Part shown: positions 36,005 through 46,714 of the stretch, piece by piece
Layout of the letters: every line of letters begins with the position of its first letter
Numbering within the stretch: position 1 is the first letter of the stretch
DNA from: Apostichopus japonicus
Taxonomy: Eukaryota; Echinodermata; Holothuroidea; Aspidochirotida; Stichopodidae
Reading direction: 5' to 3'
Length of the DNA: 64,000 nt
NCBI RefSeq assembly: GCF_037975245.1
Contig: NC_092570.1
Coordinates: 18,329,918-18,393,917, forward strand
The notes under the pieces: model-generated
Seen by the model: only the letters and a program-made list of their open reading frames with translations
What the model was told of the DNA's origin: nothing
The model's database searches: none
Program-made: the position numbers and the translations under genes

Positions 36005-37164
36005 GGGGTTATCAATATATTGTGCAGTCCAATGTTTCAGTTTATGAATTTATTAATATGTATGCCTAAGTCTTTGTTTGTCTAATTCGTATATGTGGAC
36101 TTCCCTCAATAACCCATTGCCGTGTATAAACCTATGGACAAGGCAGTTAACATATGGCAAGTGTTTTATCACTGACTCATGCTAGAACAGTTTCAGTGAA
36201 ATAAGTAATTCATATATGAAATAGCCACAGAAGAAAAGATGTGGTGTTATTCTCATACCAATGTATACCACATCATCGCCCTAAATCGACAACCTAATAT
36301 TTACACGAAGCAGTGCATTCCTCTGTACAGAAGTGAATCCTCAGGGGGGAACACCCCCCCCATATTTGTCTTCCTCCTCCCCACCCCAAATTGTCAGATA
36401 CATGTTTTTTCTGACTGCTACGTCCCTGCCTCTCTGCAGGTTGGAATAAGTTACATAGGTCTGCCATAATTAACTAAATTGACTCAAACTTTCTGACTTC
36501 TTTTTTATTCTTCATCTTTTTTCGATAGAAAAGTCAACGCTATATCTACACAGCATTTCATGAGATGCTTTATGAAATTGACAACGAGGGATTGTTGGAA
36601 GAACGTTTTATTAAAGGCGAAAGGATTGGACCCGATTAAATATAGATTAGATCATATCTGTGATCTCGTTGATTATGGTAAAATCAAACAAAATTAATGT
36701 ATTCGTACAATTTTTGCTCCCGCATTGTATAGGATGTATCTGTACAGCCTACGATTAAATCAAACGTGGACTATAATGTAAACAGTTGCCTATATATGTT
36801 ATCTTAGTTATGTACACCCATAATTTTTTTTACACTGTTTAAGTAAATTTTACTTGATTTTCATGTAAAATAAGAACACTAAAACATTTAAGTAAAATCT
36901 CCTTAACTGCTGTTTTGTAAAGTTTACATGATTAGCATGTAACGCAACTACACAGTTATTGTTAAATTTTGCCAGCGATTTCTACATAGCACCCGTTCAG
37001 TAAGCGTTTTGCACATGTTTTAGATTAATTATTAAAAGCAGCTTGATGCATTTTTTGTATTATTAAATCGATCACAACAGAAAGGCACAAAAGGAATGAC
37101 AACACAAGTAATTCAGAATATTTGATGTATTCAACCTTTTATTTCAACACTAAAGAGGGTATCC

Positions 37165-38741
37165 CAGGGGCGTCAATCCGATTTGAAACGTGGGGGTGGG
37201 GGGACGTAATCGATTCGAGTATTCCGGCCGTAAGTACTATCTAAGCGGAGCGCCACCATCGGTTGGCGCGCAGCGTAGCAAGAAAATTTCAGATTTTAAT
37301 ACCTGCCAGATCGCTGGAGATGGCACTTGCTTAGGCTGGGCAGCAGCCATCTAGTTCCGTGATTTCGGGAGAAAATTACAAATTCGTCACTCAGGAAATC
37401 TGCAATAAAGTTCTTGCGACCTTAATTTTCGGTGAATTCTTTCTGTTATTAGTGATTCCAATTGACATGAAAATTAGAACCCAGTGCAAGTTGACAAATT
37501 ATACGGCGAACTGGAAACCCCAGCCCCATTTTGCCCGGTTTCAGGATAGAATACCCCTCATTTGTTCGAACCCTGCATGACAACTAACAATCTGTGAATA
37601 AATTTACTTCGAAATGGGCACATTATATTGCACCAAGTCGGTCAAGGAATGACCCCAGGGCCTCAGATATAGGCCTATAGGAACGATGTCCCAAAATGTC
37701 CCCGGACATACTATAGGCGAAGGAAGCTATCCGCCGCGAATGCATGTGAGTTTCTTGACTTGCCGTCCTGGGAGTCATACCACGAAATGGTGCATTTCCT
37801 CATACGCCATTATTATTAATTTAAATAACTAACTAATTAGGCACAGTCCAGATCCGAGTTCGTATAGTGAGCTTAGCGCAAATTTGGCCAAAAGTCGTCA
37901 TATACGCCAGCATGTTAAACCACCAATGACTTGTAATGCCAACTGTGACACACTTCCAATGGGACTGTGTCAGTTTAAATGTTTTGCTAGGTCTACGAGA
38001 ATACATTTCTATGAAATTTGAAACAAGGATGACAAGACAAACCACTTTAATTATATTTTCAGGACCTCACACATGCGCATGTATTGTCAGACTTAAAAAA
38101 GGTCCCATGTGAGTGATGGCTAAATTGAGTGAAGGCATCAAAATAATGCTAGGTGGATCTGCATCTGGTAATCGGGTGAATTCTGGTCGGAGCGTACTGT
38201 AACCACCGTGTACCCAATGTTCTCACTGTGGAGTAAACTCCGGTATCACTCAACAACAATGTAACATGGGATGCGCTGCCACGGAATATGCTCCCTATTT
38301 CAGTTCCCCGATATTAGGGAATGGGCACCGTCTCTGAAACACCATCTACAACTAAACAACAAATAAGTACAGGCTTCGGCTATAGCTATGAAGTGCCATG
38401 ACTTCTTGAACTAGTTGTAGGCTCCGGTCGCACCTTATCCGCACACAGCTTGTGGTTTCAATCTCAAGTTTCGCTCGTCGCGACCGTACAGACAAAGTTG
38501 CAGGTCTATCGATGTGAAAAATCTCGGTCACTTTTCATAGAACTGAACTTCTAATATTCGATGATATGAATCCCGAGATGTGTAAGCCCTAACCAAATAG
38601 AGCCACGACACTACTCTTTTTCCAAATGTGTGTGTGTGTGTGGGGGGGGGGGGATTTGATAGTGTGTCCCCCACCGATCGAAATGTGGGGGGACGTGTCC
38701 CCCCCCCCCCCCCCGCCCTCCCTCCAGGATTGACGCCCATG
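37165..38741. mobile_element. hAT-like non-autonomous element, 1.58 kb
   Basis: The ends CAGGGGCGTCAATCC and GGATTGACGCCCATG match at 13 of 15 bases as inverted repeats. GGGTATCC flanks both sides (37157-37164 and 38742-38749), a perfect 8-bp target duplication. The interior shares the AGCGCCACCATC and AGATCGCTGGAGATGGCACTT block with 35696-36004. G and C homopolymers sit near the right end (38641-38650, 38699-38714). No transposase frame is found; the longest internal ORFs are about 70 codons and unrelated to transposases I know. Confidence 0.88.
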
Positions 38742-40404
38742 GGGTATCCTATGGATTTAAATCATGCATGAATAGTGAACTAGAGCCATAGATAGATAGA
38801 TAGATAAATTACTAGATATTTATTCAGCCACTGATCATAAAAACACAATGGAAATTGGGTAAAACCAAGAGCTCAAAAGTCAAAACGAGTCAAAAAAACT
38901 AAAAACAGATTCAAAATATAAATGGATACCAGGATGAAAATGTTGCTAAAACATTAAACACACATTGTTAAAGTACGTCAGAAACCCTAAAATTGGTATA
39001 ACAGATAAATAAAATCAAGATTACGAAAGATTGCACAATAAATGGCAAAAACAGCAAGCCAAGGACGTAGCGTAACAATCAACGAGTATGGCGCGCGATA
39101 TATGTTCATGATATTTTAACTTTTGTGTCCAGTTATGGATGACAGTTTGCATCAGATACATTAGTCGGCCGTACCACATTGATATCATACTTACAAACGG
39201 TTGAATTCTTTCAGCAATGTTAAACCCACTTTTCCCTATAATAATAAAATAAAAACTACAATAAAAAAAAACATGAACAAAAGGTACTATCTCTTAAAGG
39301 GGCATGCTAACGAAAATTTGAAAATTTTAAATGATCATTTTTTTTAGTTTTTTGAGATGCATGTACAAAAAGCATTTGGTCGACTTAGGAATTTTTACCC
39401 AACTCTCTCAACATGTAAAAATATTTGAAAACTTCCAAAAATTAACATAATCAACTGTCTGATTGCAAAATTTGACAAAGTTACATCTCTACCCGCAGCG
39501 TTAGCTAAAATTTCTTGCATAGGTACGTAACTTTTTGATCTGTTCATAGTTACTTTAGCTTCAATTACAAAAACATCAACCCATGACCCATTCAAAACAA
39601 CATAATCCTCTATGTCATGTGAGCTTTGCTACTTAAATATACTGGTATATAATTGAGCATTGTAGTACTGTTCCAACAAATTAAACTTACTTTCAGCTCT
39701 TTGACAAGATAATGATGTAATACTATATCAAGCACAATGGATCAATACTTATACATCCTCAAGTAAGAGGAAGGACCTTGAATATTTGATAGCAGCCAGT
39801 TAACACTGAAATTATTTTCCTTCACTTCTTCACATAAATACCCCAAATCTTCAACGTTTATACTAAAAATCATTTTAAAGCCAAAGTTAAATCATTATCA
39901 ACTGTCGGCCATGAAGACAATGACAAAGATACAACTTTTCATGTGTAGTCAGCCATATATAAGCAGTATTTTCATAATCTGCTGCAGATAATGTCCACTT
40001 TATCACATAAGGTTGCCGCGGCGGGACGGGGGAGCATAGTGAAGGGAAGGGGTGAGGAAGACTCGTACAATATCGCTTAAGTCGTTTGAGTGCTAATTTG
40101 ATCAGTAAATCTGATATGGAGATCGACGTTGAAAGGCGGGGAATTCAAAATCCCTCCGACTGTTTTATGTCGGTGTCTGACCCTGGAAGGATCAGAGGCG
40201 AATCAAGGAATTTATAATACAGGTGTGCAGCCCTGGCATCGCATTTCCATGTATAGAAAGGCATTGTTTTCCCATATAGGGAGGCCTAGGGTCCTCACTC
40301 AGAATTTGATTTTTAATAATTTAGACCAATATAGATTCGGTCTATATAAGTAACACAAGGTTGTGCTAATAAATGCTTCATGTGAAGATGAAAAGAGCAG
40401 TGTA

Positions 40405-41035
40405 TCCCCATAGTATATATCCCCATAGTATGTATCCCCATAGTATATATCCCCATAGTATGTATCCCCATAGTATATATTCCCATAGTATGTATCCCCA
40501 TAGTATATATCCCCATAGTATATATCCCCATGTATCCACATAGTATGTATCCCAATGTATCCACATAGTATGTATCCACAAAGTATGTATCCCCATAACA
40601 TGTATCCCCATAGTATATATCCCCATAGTATGTATTCCTATAGTATGTATCCCCATAGTATATATACCCATGTATCCACATAGTATGTATCCCCGTAGTA
40701 TATTTGCCCATAGTATGTATCCCCATAGTATATATCCGTATCAACATAGTATGTATCCCCATGTGTCCACAAAGCATATATCCCAATAGTCCCCATGTTC
40801 CCATAGTATGTATCCCCATAGTATATATCCCCATGTATCCACATAGTATGTATCCCCATGTATCCACAAAGTATGTTTCCCCATTGCATGTATCCATATG
40901 TCCCATGTTATGTACCCCCATAGTTTATATCCCCATGTACCCACATATTATGTATCCCCATATTATAAGTATGTACCCCCATTGCATGTATCCACATGTC
41001 CCATATTACGTACCCCCATAGTATATATCCCCACA
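40405..41035. repeat. 15-bp minisatellite
   Basis: About 40 units related to TATCCCCATAGTATG, some shortened to CCCATGTATCCACA. The unit is five codons long, so several overlapping stop-free frames occur on both strands (Tyr-Gly-Asp and Met-Gly-Ile repeats). They are by-products of the repeat and not genes. Confidence 0.9.
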
Positions 41036-41649
41036 GTAGTGGTCTAATTCTTCCCCGGCTAACAATTTCCTTTAACTGACGATGGTAGGTGCGTGTGTGG
41101 GTGGGGGGGGGGTCTTACGGCGCCCTCTCTTTGGGGAAGCCACTGTGAGGAGCCAGTGTAGATAATAAGAAAGACTTAGTGTATGAATATATACAGCAAC
41201 ATGAGTACGGCTATAAGTATATAGAATGTTATTGCAACAATCAAGATTTAATGTGCATACATGACTATTTTGTCATGTATAGTGTTACTATGGTCATTTA
41301 TTGTACTTTTTTTATTTCCATAGATACACTCCTCTATATATGAGCTATTAAAATACAAAACATTCGCGGTTGTTTCTTGTTACAGCGTGTGCTTTATTTT
41401 ATGCAATATTATAAATTAAAACTAAATCAAGTCCATGCTACAATTTCAAAGCTACATCCATGACTGTTTAACATTTTTCTTTGAAAAGGCATATGCAATA
41501 ATTATAATCTTTAAACAGCTTGAAAATATTACGGTATACAATTCATGGTAATCAGTCCAAACGTTTGTAACATACACAACACCATAGTTGATATTGCATT
41601 TCCAGTAATTTCAAAATATTTTACAAAGTGTTTGTTTTATTCAAACCTT

Positions 41650-42860
41650 AACCTTATCAAACTAGCAGAGCGTAGCATTACACTTCTCACTATCAATCAA
41701 TCAATCGATCAATCCCAATTGTATCATGTTTTGCTTAAGCACCTTCCTAACTGTGAGGGTTATGCTGATGACAATCAATTTTATCTTGCTTTTTATGCTG
41801 GCAATGACACTGCCAGAGGTGAGGCAATTTCTGCAATGGAAAATTGTGTGGCTGAAGCACGTCGCTGGTTTTTAACAAATAATCTTAAACTAAATGATAC
41901 AAAAACTGAATTGATAGTCATAGGTTCAAAGCAACAACTGGCTAAACTTCCTGATTTTTCTTTTCAAGTGGGGGCGGCAACAATTCATACAGTTGATAAG
42001 GTTCGTAATTTGGGTATTATTTTTGATAAAAGTCTTTCACTTGACTTACATGTTGCAAATGTGTGTAGAAAAGCAAATTATAGTATTCATAAGCTTTGGC
42101 ATATTCGTAGTTACTTGGATGATACCTCATGTAAATCACTTGTTCATGCATTTGTTACGTCACACATAGATTACTGCAATTCATTATACTGTAACCTAGC
42201 TTCACATCTCATAGATAAACTTCAGAAAATCCAAAATGCTGCTGCCAGACTTGTAACGGGTACTTCCAAATATGATCATATAAAACCCGTCCTACATAAC
42301 TTGCATTGGCTTCCAGTTAGAGAAAGAATATCTTATAAGATTTTATTACTCACTTTTAAATGTATTTACAATATTGCACCGCAGTACCTTTGTGATTTAA
42401 TTTCTCTTTACACTCCCTCTAGACCGTTGCGTTCCTCGTCCCGTCTGCTTTTAACTGTTCCTAACATAAGAACTGCAAAATTTGGACCGAGAACTTTTAG
42501 CTATGCTTCGCCAGTTTTATGGAATTCACTCCCATGAGGTTTTAAGAAAAATTGAAAGTTTTACCCTTTTTAAATCCAAACTTAAGACTCATTTATACTG
42601 CAAAGCTTATAATATCTGAATTCATTTTATGTATTATTATTTCGTAAATTGTTTTCTTGTTATATATTTGTTTTACTGTTTATCAAGTAATTATTATATT
42701 CTTTTATCCACTATTTTTATCAACTTAATTTAATTTAACTTGATTTGTTTTGTTTTTTAATTCTACTTATTACTGTTTTATTCTTCATCATGTAAAGCGC
42801 ATATGAATATACATATGTTATAGTATTTGCGCTATATAAGGAACCATAATAATAATAATA
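41650..42860 (+). mobile_element. 5'-truncated CR1/L2-type LINE, reverse transcriptase C-terminal part
   Basis: The frame ending at 42537 carries the second half of a non-LTR reverse transcriptase. The catalytic YADD lies near 41760-41772, then RWFLTNNLKLNDTKTELIV, a VRNLGIIFDKSLS segment, HIDYCNSLYCNL, LQKIQNAAARLVTG and LHWLPVRERISYKILLLTFK. This C-terminal region is typical of CR1/L2/Jockey-like LINEs. A stop at 42535-42537, followed by the same protein in another frame (EVLRKIESFTLFKSKLKTHL), shows a frameshift. The first half of the polymerase and ORF1 are missing. The 3' end reads TTTGCGCTATATAAGGAACC followed by (AAT)n. It is a dead copy. Confidence 0.88.
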
Positions 42861-42861
42861 A

Positions 42862-43253
42862 TCAGAAGACATTTATATAGCGCCAAAATTGACAGAAATT
42901 GTTCAAAGGAGCTAAATGTACTATAGCGTGTACAACTTAGCCTTGGTCATTGGTAACTTGTCACACCTACACACCAAAGTGTGCGCATTCAGTCAATCTC
43001 TCCTGGGGCACCACAGTGCACCACAACCATGTGTCACCCGGGGTCTTCCCATAGGGAGCAGCCACAAACCGGCGCACACAACTATATTTACAAGTTACCT
43101 CACAAGTCCCCATTTATACACCTGGGTGAAGAGAGGCAATGGAGATAAAGTGCCTTGCCCAATGACATCACGCAATGATCTGACCAGGGCTCGAACCTGT
43201 AATCCTTAGATCACCAGTCCACTGCCTTAACCATTTGACCACAACACTCCCCT
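42862..43253 (-). mobile_element. tRNA-headed SINE, copy 1, minus orientation
   Basis: Read on the minus strand, it starts with a tRNA-like head (GTGGTCAAATGGTTAAGGCAG, then a GGTTCGAGCCCTGG B box). The body contains CTTGGGCAAGGCACTTTATC and ATTGCCTCTCTTCACCCAGG, and the end is TTTGGCGCTATATAAATGTC. It matches the copies at 54397-54750 and 56622-56870. It sits tail-to-tail against the LINE's (AAT)n tail. Confidence 0.88.
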
Positions 43254-43289
43254 ACTGCAGTCTTTGCAATATGATACGACAGCATTAAC

Positions 43290-43556
43290 TGCACTACTGT
43301 CGGTGTTATGATATTCGGTGTCTGTAATAAACTACAATAGCATTAACTGCATTACTGTCGGTGTTATATGCTATTCAGCGTCTGTAATATACTACGACAA
43401 CATTAACTGCATTACTGTCGGTGTTATATGCTATTCGGCGTCTGTAATAAACTACAATAGCATTAACTGCATTACTGTCGGTGTTATATGCTATTCAGCG
43501 TCTGTAATATACTACGACAGCATTAACAGTTATACTGTCGGTGTTATGCTATTCGA
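43290..43556. repeat. 60-bp tandem repeat with alternating subtypes
   Basis: Four to five 60-bp units contain GCATTAACTGCATTACTGTC and GGTGTTATATGCTATTC. Two subtypes alternate (GGCGTCTGTAATAAACTACA versus AGCGTCTGTAATATACTACG), giving a 120-bp higher-order period. The 80-codon frame over it is a repeat artefact. Confidence 0.88.
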
Positions 43557-43589
43557 CTAGTAGTGAGCTCGTACTCGCCATCAACATTT

Positions 43590-43715
43590 TGTACACGTCA
43601 TCAGGGCATTTGTACACGTACGTGATCAGAGCATTTGTACACGTGATCAGAGCATTTATACACGTGATGTACACGTAATCAGAGCAGCATTTGTACACGT
43701 AATCAGAGCATTTTG
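43590..43715. repeat. short array with CACGTG cores
   Basis: Five to six imperfect units of about 20-26 bp, TTTGTACACGTGATCAGAGCA or with GTAATCAG. Several contain the palindrome CACGTG (E-box). It lies about 250 bases beyond the 3' end of the Ig-domain gene. No function can be assigned. Confidence 0.75.
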
Positions 43716-43960
43716 GACGATATTTAGTGGGACTACGGATATTAAGTAGTTTTTCACTTCAGCTATAGTACGACTGTTCTACTCTAGTTTTACTAATATC
43801 TATAATTGATTCCCAAAATGCTCCCCACCTCTAGACTACGAGTACGATAACATGAGGGTGATCACGGTTTGTGATTGAGGAATGCCAGGTACTTAGAATC
43901 ACCAAAAGTGAACGGAAGCATTCTAGACATTTGAAACTAATAATGAGACAGCACGATTAA

Positions 43961-45955
43961 TTAAACCACAACTGCTCTCGGTGGATCTATTTTGCGACAG
44001 CAGACATACGCCACAGCGATCATGAATAATGTTAAAGGGACCAACAAAGATAATATGATGATGATTAGAATAAACGTTACTAACACATTAACAGCGTCTA
44101 GTTTGTTTTCTTTTCCCGTTATGGTCGATGAAATGAGTGACACGCTACTCTTCATCATCGTGTGATCCTCAGAATGAGGTCCTACCGATGTTCGTTCAGT
44201 TCCATCGACATGATCCAATATCACACCACTTTGAGTGCTCACAGAACTCTTCCCTTCGCGAGCCGTTGTCGATACCGATGTTGACGGTACCGATGTCGAC
44301 GAAATGAGTGACACGTTACTCTTCATCTTCGTGTGATCCTCAGAATGAGGTTCAACCGATGTTCGTTCAGTTCCATTGACATTATCCAAAATCACACAAC
44401 CTTGAGTGCTCACAGAACTCTTCCCTTCAGGAGCCGTTGTCGATACCGATGTTGACGGTACCGATGTCGACGAAATGAGTGACACGCTACTCTTCATCTT
44501 CGTGTGATCCTCAGAATGAGGTTCAACCGATGTTCGTTCAGTTCCATTGACATTATCCAAAATCACACCACCTTGAGTGCTCACAGAATTCTTCCCTTCA
44601 GGAGCCGTTGTCGATACCGATGTTGACGGTACCGATGTCGACGAAATGAGTGACACGCTACTCTTCATCATCGTCATCATCGTGTGATCCTCAGAATGAG
44701 GTCCAACTGATGTTCGTTCAGTTCCATCGACATGATCCAATATCACACCACCTTGAGTGCTCACAGAATTCTTCCCTTCAGGAGCCGTTGTCGATACCGA
44801 TGTTGACGGTACCGATGTCGACGACATGAGCGACACGCTACTCTTCATCATCGTCATCATCGTGTGATCCTCAGAATGAGGTCCAACTGATGTTCGTTCA
44901 TTTCCATCGACATGATCCAGTGTCATACCACCTTGAGTGCTCACAGAATTCTTCCCTTCGCGAGCCTTTGTCCATACCGAGGTTGCCTGAGTCGTGGGTG
45001 TATCCATAGGCACAAGAATGTCCACATAGCTGTAATTGAACACACCCCAAGAAAGCTCACATCTTATAAATGTTTCATGCGACATTGTATTGACATTGTC
45101 CAGTGCGAGCCTTGTCCCATTCTGACGGTAATCAGTTACATTACCCGACGCATTGATTGAAGAAGAAGTCCAAAACCACCTCAGATAGTTTCGGAAAACA
45201 GATGGACTCACCGAACATGTAAAGATAAAGTTATCTTCATCGCTAACCAACGTCAAGTTAGAATTGAAATAAATATCCTCTTTAGTAGTCACACAGCTCC
45301 GTGCCTTGCTCGTCTGAGTTATTTCACATTCTACGGTATCGTTTACATTCTCCGGTGGGTTTAAACTCAAAACGTTTAATTGCGATCGGAAAATCACATT
45401 TTCCGTCATTTCATTTTCACCGCGTGGTCTGTCACTTTCATCTGCTGTGTAATCTGTCCATCTAAATTCGACCCGAGGGTTTCCCAATTGCGTGGTACAT
45501 GTGGTGTAGCCCTGGTTATCTATTTGGCATTGAGGGTACTGAGGGTCAGGGGTGTATCGAATAGAGGCGACAACTCTTTCTTGATCGAGTGGTGGAAGTC
45601 CTGAATCATTCCCGACGTTACAGCTCCACCGCCCGTTGTCGTACCGTGATACGTTGGTGATGGTTAATTTGTATATATCATTTCCCGCCTTATTTTTAAA
45701 CAGGACTACAGTGTACACTTCGGGGTTCTTTCCCTGTTCTAGTACTGTGATACCTGAATCGTTGGTGGTAACAATGACGTCATCATTTAGTGTCCATTGG
45801 AAAAATGAATATCCAGGTTCGCAGTTACACTTTAATACAACTTCATCGCTTTCATTGGCGATTTTCGGAGTTACGTTTACTCGTACGATTTCCTGATGAG
45901 AATACGACAGCAATTGCATCCAAGAACAGAGGATCAAGAGGGCCTTCGTATTCAT
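43961..45955 (-). CDS. intronless Ig-domain type I membrane protein with repeat stalk
   Basis: A single 664-codon frame. Residues 1-20 form a hydrophobic signal peptide (MNTKALLILCSWMQLL). Ig-like domain 1 has C43, W54 and the classic DNGRWSC ending at C112. Domain 2 has C143 or C153, W166 and C210. Domain 3 has C247, W260 or W262, and C299. Residues about 329-610 form a Ser/Thr-rich stalk of five 57-60 aa repeats (EGKNSVSTQGG, SVGPHSEDHT, SSTSVPSTSVSTT). A strongly hydrophobic segment lies at about 622-650, followed by CCRKIDPP and a short tail with no obvious ITAM or ITIM. Many NxS/T sequons suggest heavy glycosylation. The likely role is cell-surface recognition or adhesion, which is inference; no orthologue is recognised. 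Lack of introns is unusual for a multi-Ig receptor and hints at a retrocopy or a lineage-specific family. Confidence 0.88.
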   Translation of the reverse strand: MNTKALLILCSWMQLLSYSHQEIVRVNVTPKIANESDEVVLKCNCEPGYSFFQWTLNDDVIVTTNDSGITVLEQGKNPEVYTVVLFKNKAGNDIYKLTITNVSRYDNGRWSCNVGNDSGLPPLDQERVVASIRYTPDPQYPQCQIDNQGYTTCTTQLGNPRVEFRWTDYTADESDRPRGENEMTENVIFRSQLNVLSLNPPENVNDTVECEITQTSKARSCVTTKEDIYFNSNLTLVSDEDNFIFTCSVSPSVFRNYLRWFWTSSSINASGNVTDYRQNGTRLALDNVNTMSHETFIRCELSWGVFNYSYVDILVPMDTPTTQATSVWTKAREGKNSVSTQGGMTLDHVDGNERTSVGPHSEDHTMMTMMKSSVSLMSSTSVPSTSVSTTAPEGKNSVSTQGGVILDHVDGTERTSVGPHSEDHTMMTMMKSSVSLISSTSVPSTSVSTTAPEGKNSVSTQGGVILDNVNGTERTSVEPHSEDHTKMKSSVSLISSTSVPSTSVSTTAPEGKSSVSTQGCVILDNVNGTERTSVEPHSEDHTKMKSNVSLISSTSVPSTSVSTTAREGKSSVSTQSGVILDHVDGTERTSVGPHSEDHTMMKSSVSLISSTITGKENKLDAVNVLVTFILIIIILSLLVPLTLFMIAVAYVCCRKIDPPRAVVV
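44105..44975 (-). repeat. coding VNTR, stalk of the Ig protein
   Basis: Five in-frame units of 171-180 bp. Unit starts, marked by the CTTCCCTTC codon block, lie near 44250, 44421, 44592, 44772 and 44952. Units differ by whole-codon indels in a Met-rich spot (HTMMTMMKSS, HTKMKSS, HTMMKSS). The middle units are nearly identical, which suggests recent homogenisation and likely length polymorphism. Confidence 0.92.
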
Positions 45956-46673
45956 CGCTATAACTTGTTAAAAAACAGAATCAGTTGACACAATTATTAA
46001 ATAGTTCTCAAAGTATCACGTTGGATATTTAAGTATAATCTATTCGTCGCGGCGAAACCAAACTCCCATGCAAGTACTATTAATGTTAAAATAACGTTAC
46101 CCAACTGCATCTAAGCTACACAGTATTTATATATATATATATACATATATATATTATCGCCGTGTGTTCCAATGGGTTATGTACTTATATAGAACTTCTG
46201 CTGGTAAGGTACGTACGTAAAAATTAATTGTTAAAAGTTTTCTTGGTGAAAAATGATACCGTCAGGTACACGGTACAAAGAAAGAAACTGAACATGCAGC
46301 TCTGAAAATGCCAACACAAATGTTTCAAATGAACCGACTGCAAAACAAAATATCAAAAAGTAATCCCAAAGTGCAACAACAACGATAAAGATTAAACGGC
46401 TAGTGACAACAAGCCTCTTTTCTGTAGTGACAAAATATTTCTACAAATGGCATGGTAACTCATGCCACATGTATTTTCCCGCCCACTGCAATTGACATCC
46501 GTGCATGTATTACGATGTTTGTAATTGCAACAGATTGAAAGAGCTCCGGATATCTTCTTTCCCGTCTATTAACCTAAGGTGTTTGCACTATTTAAAAACA
46601 TTCTTCTATAAGGAGGAATAATGTATTTGTATCCTGAGTAACAAATTATGTAAATATATATATATGTGTGTGC

Positions 46674-46714
46674 GTGTATGCGTGCGTGTATGTAACATAC
46701 ACGCACGCATACAC
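46674..46714. repeat. near-perfect palindrome, 20-bp arms
   Basis: GTGTATGCGTGCGTGTATGT is followed after one A by its exact reverse complement. It lies within a (TG)-rich microsatellite zone. It would form a cruciform or hairpin. It is probably a replication-slippage product of a purine-pyrimidine alternating tract, which is also Z-DNA-prone. Confidence 0.9.

Larger units (their letters stand above)
34685..43960. other. intergenic between WDR44 and the Ig-domain gene
   Basis: The left edge is the 5' region of WDR44; I could not define a TATA box or a start site. The rest is filled by two hAT-like elements, a 15-bp minisatellite, a LINE fragment, a SINE, a 60-bp array and a short CACGTG-containing array, each listed separately. 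The stretches 36020-37150 and 38750-40400 hold only short AT-rich frames and nothing I can name. Confidence 0.6.

Noticed and set aside
40299-41021. Up to 202-codon Tyr/Gly/Asp or Met/Gly/Ile repeat proteins
   Set aside because: The 15-bp minisatellite explains all of them; overlapping frames on both strands are equally open.
43590-43715. CRISPR-like repeat-spacer look
   Set aside because: Units are irregular and spacers are not unique; the host is an animal genome and no cas gene exists.
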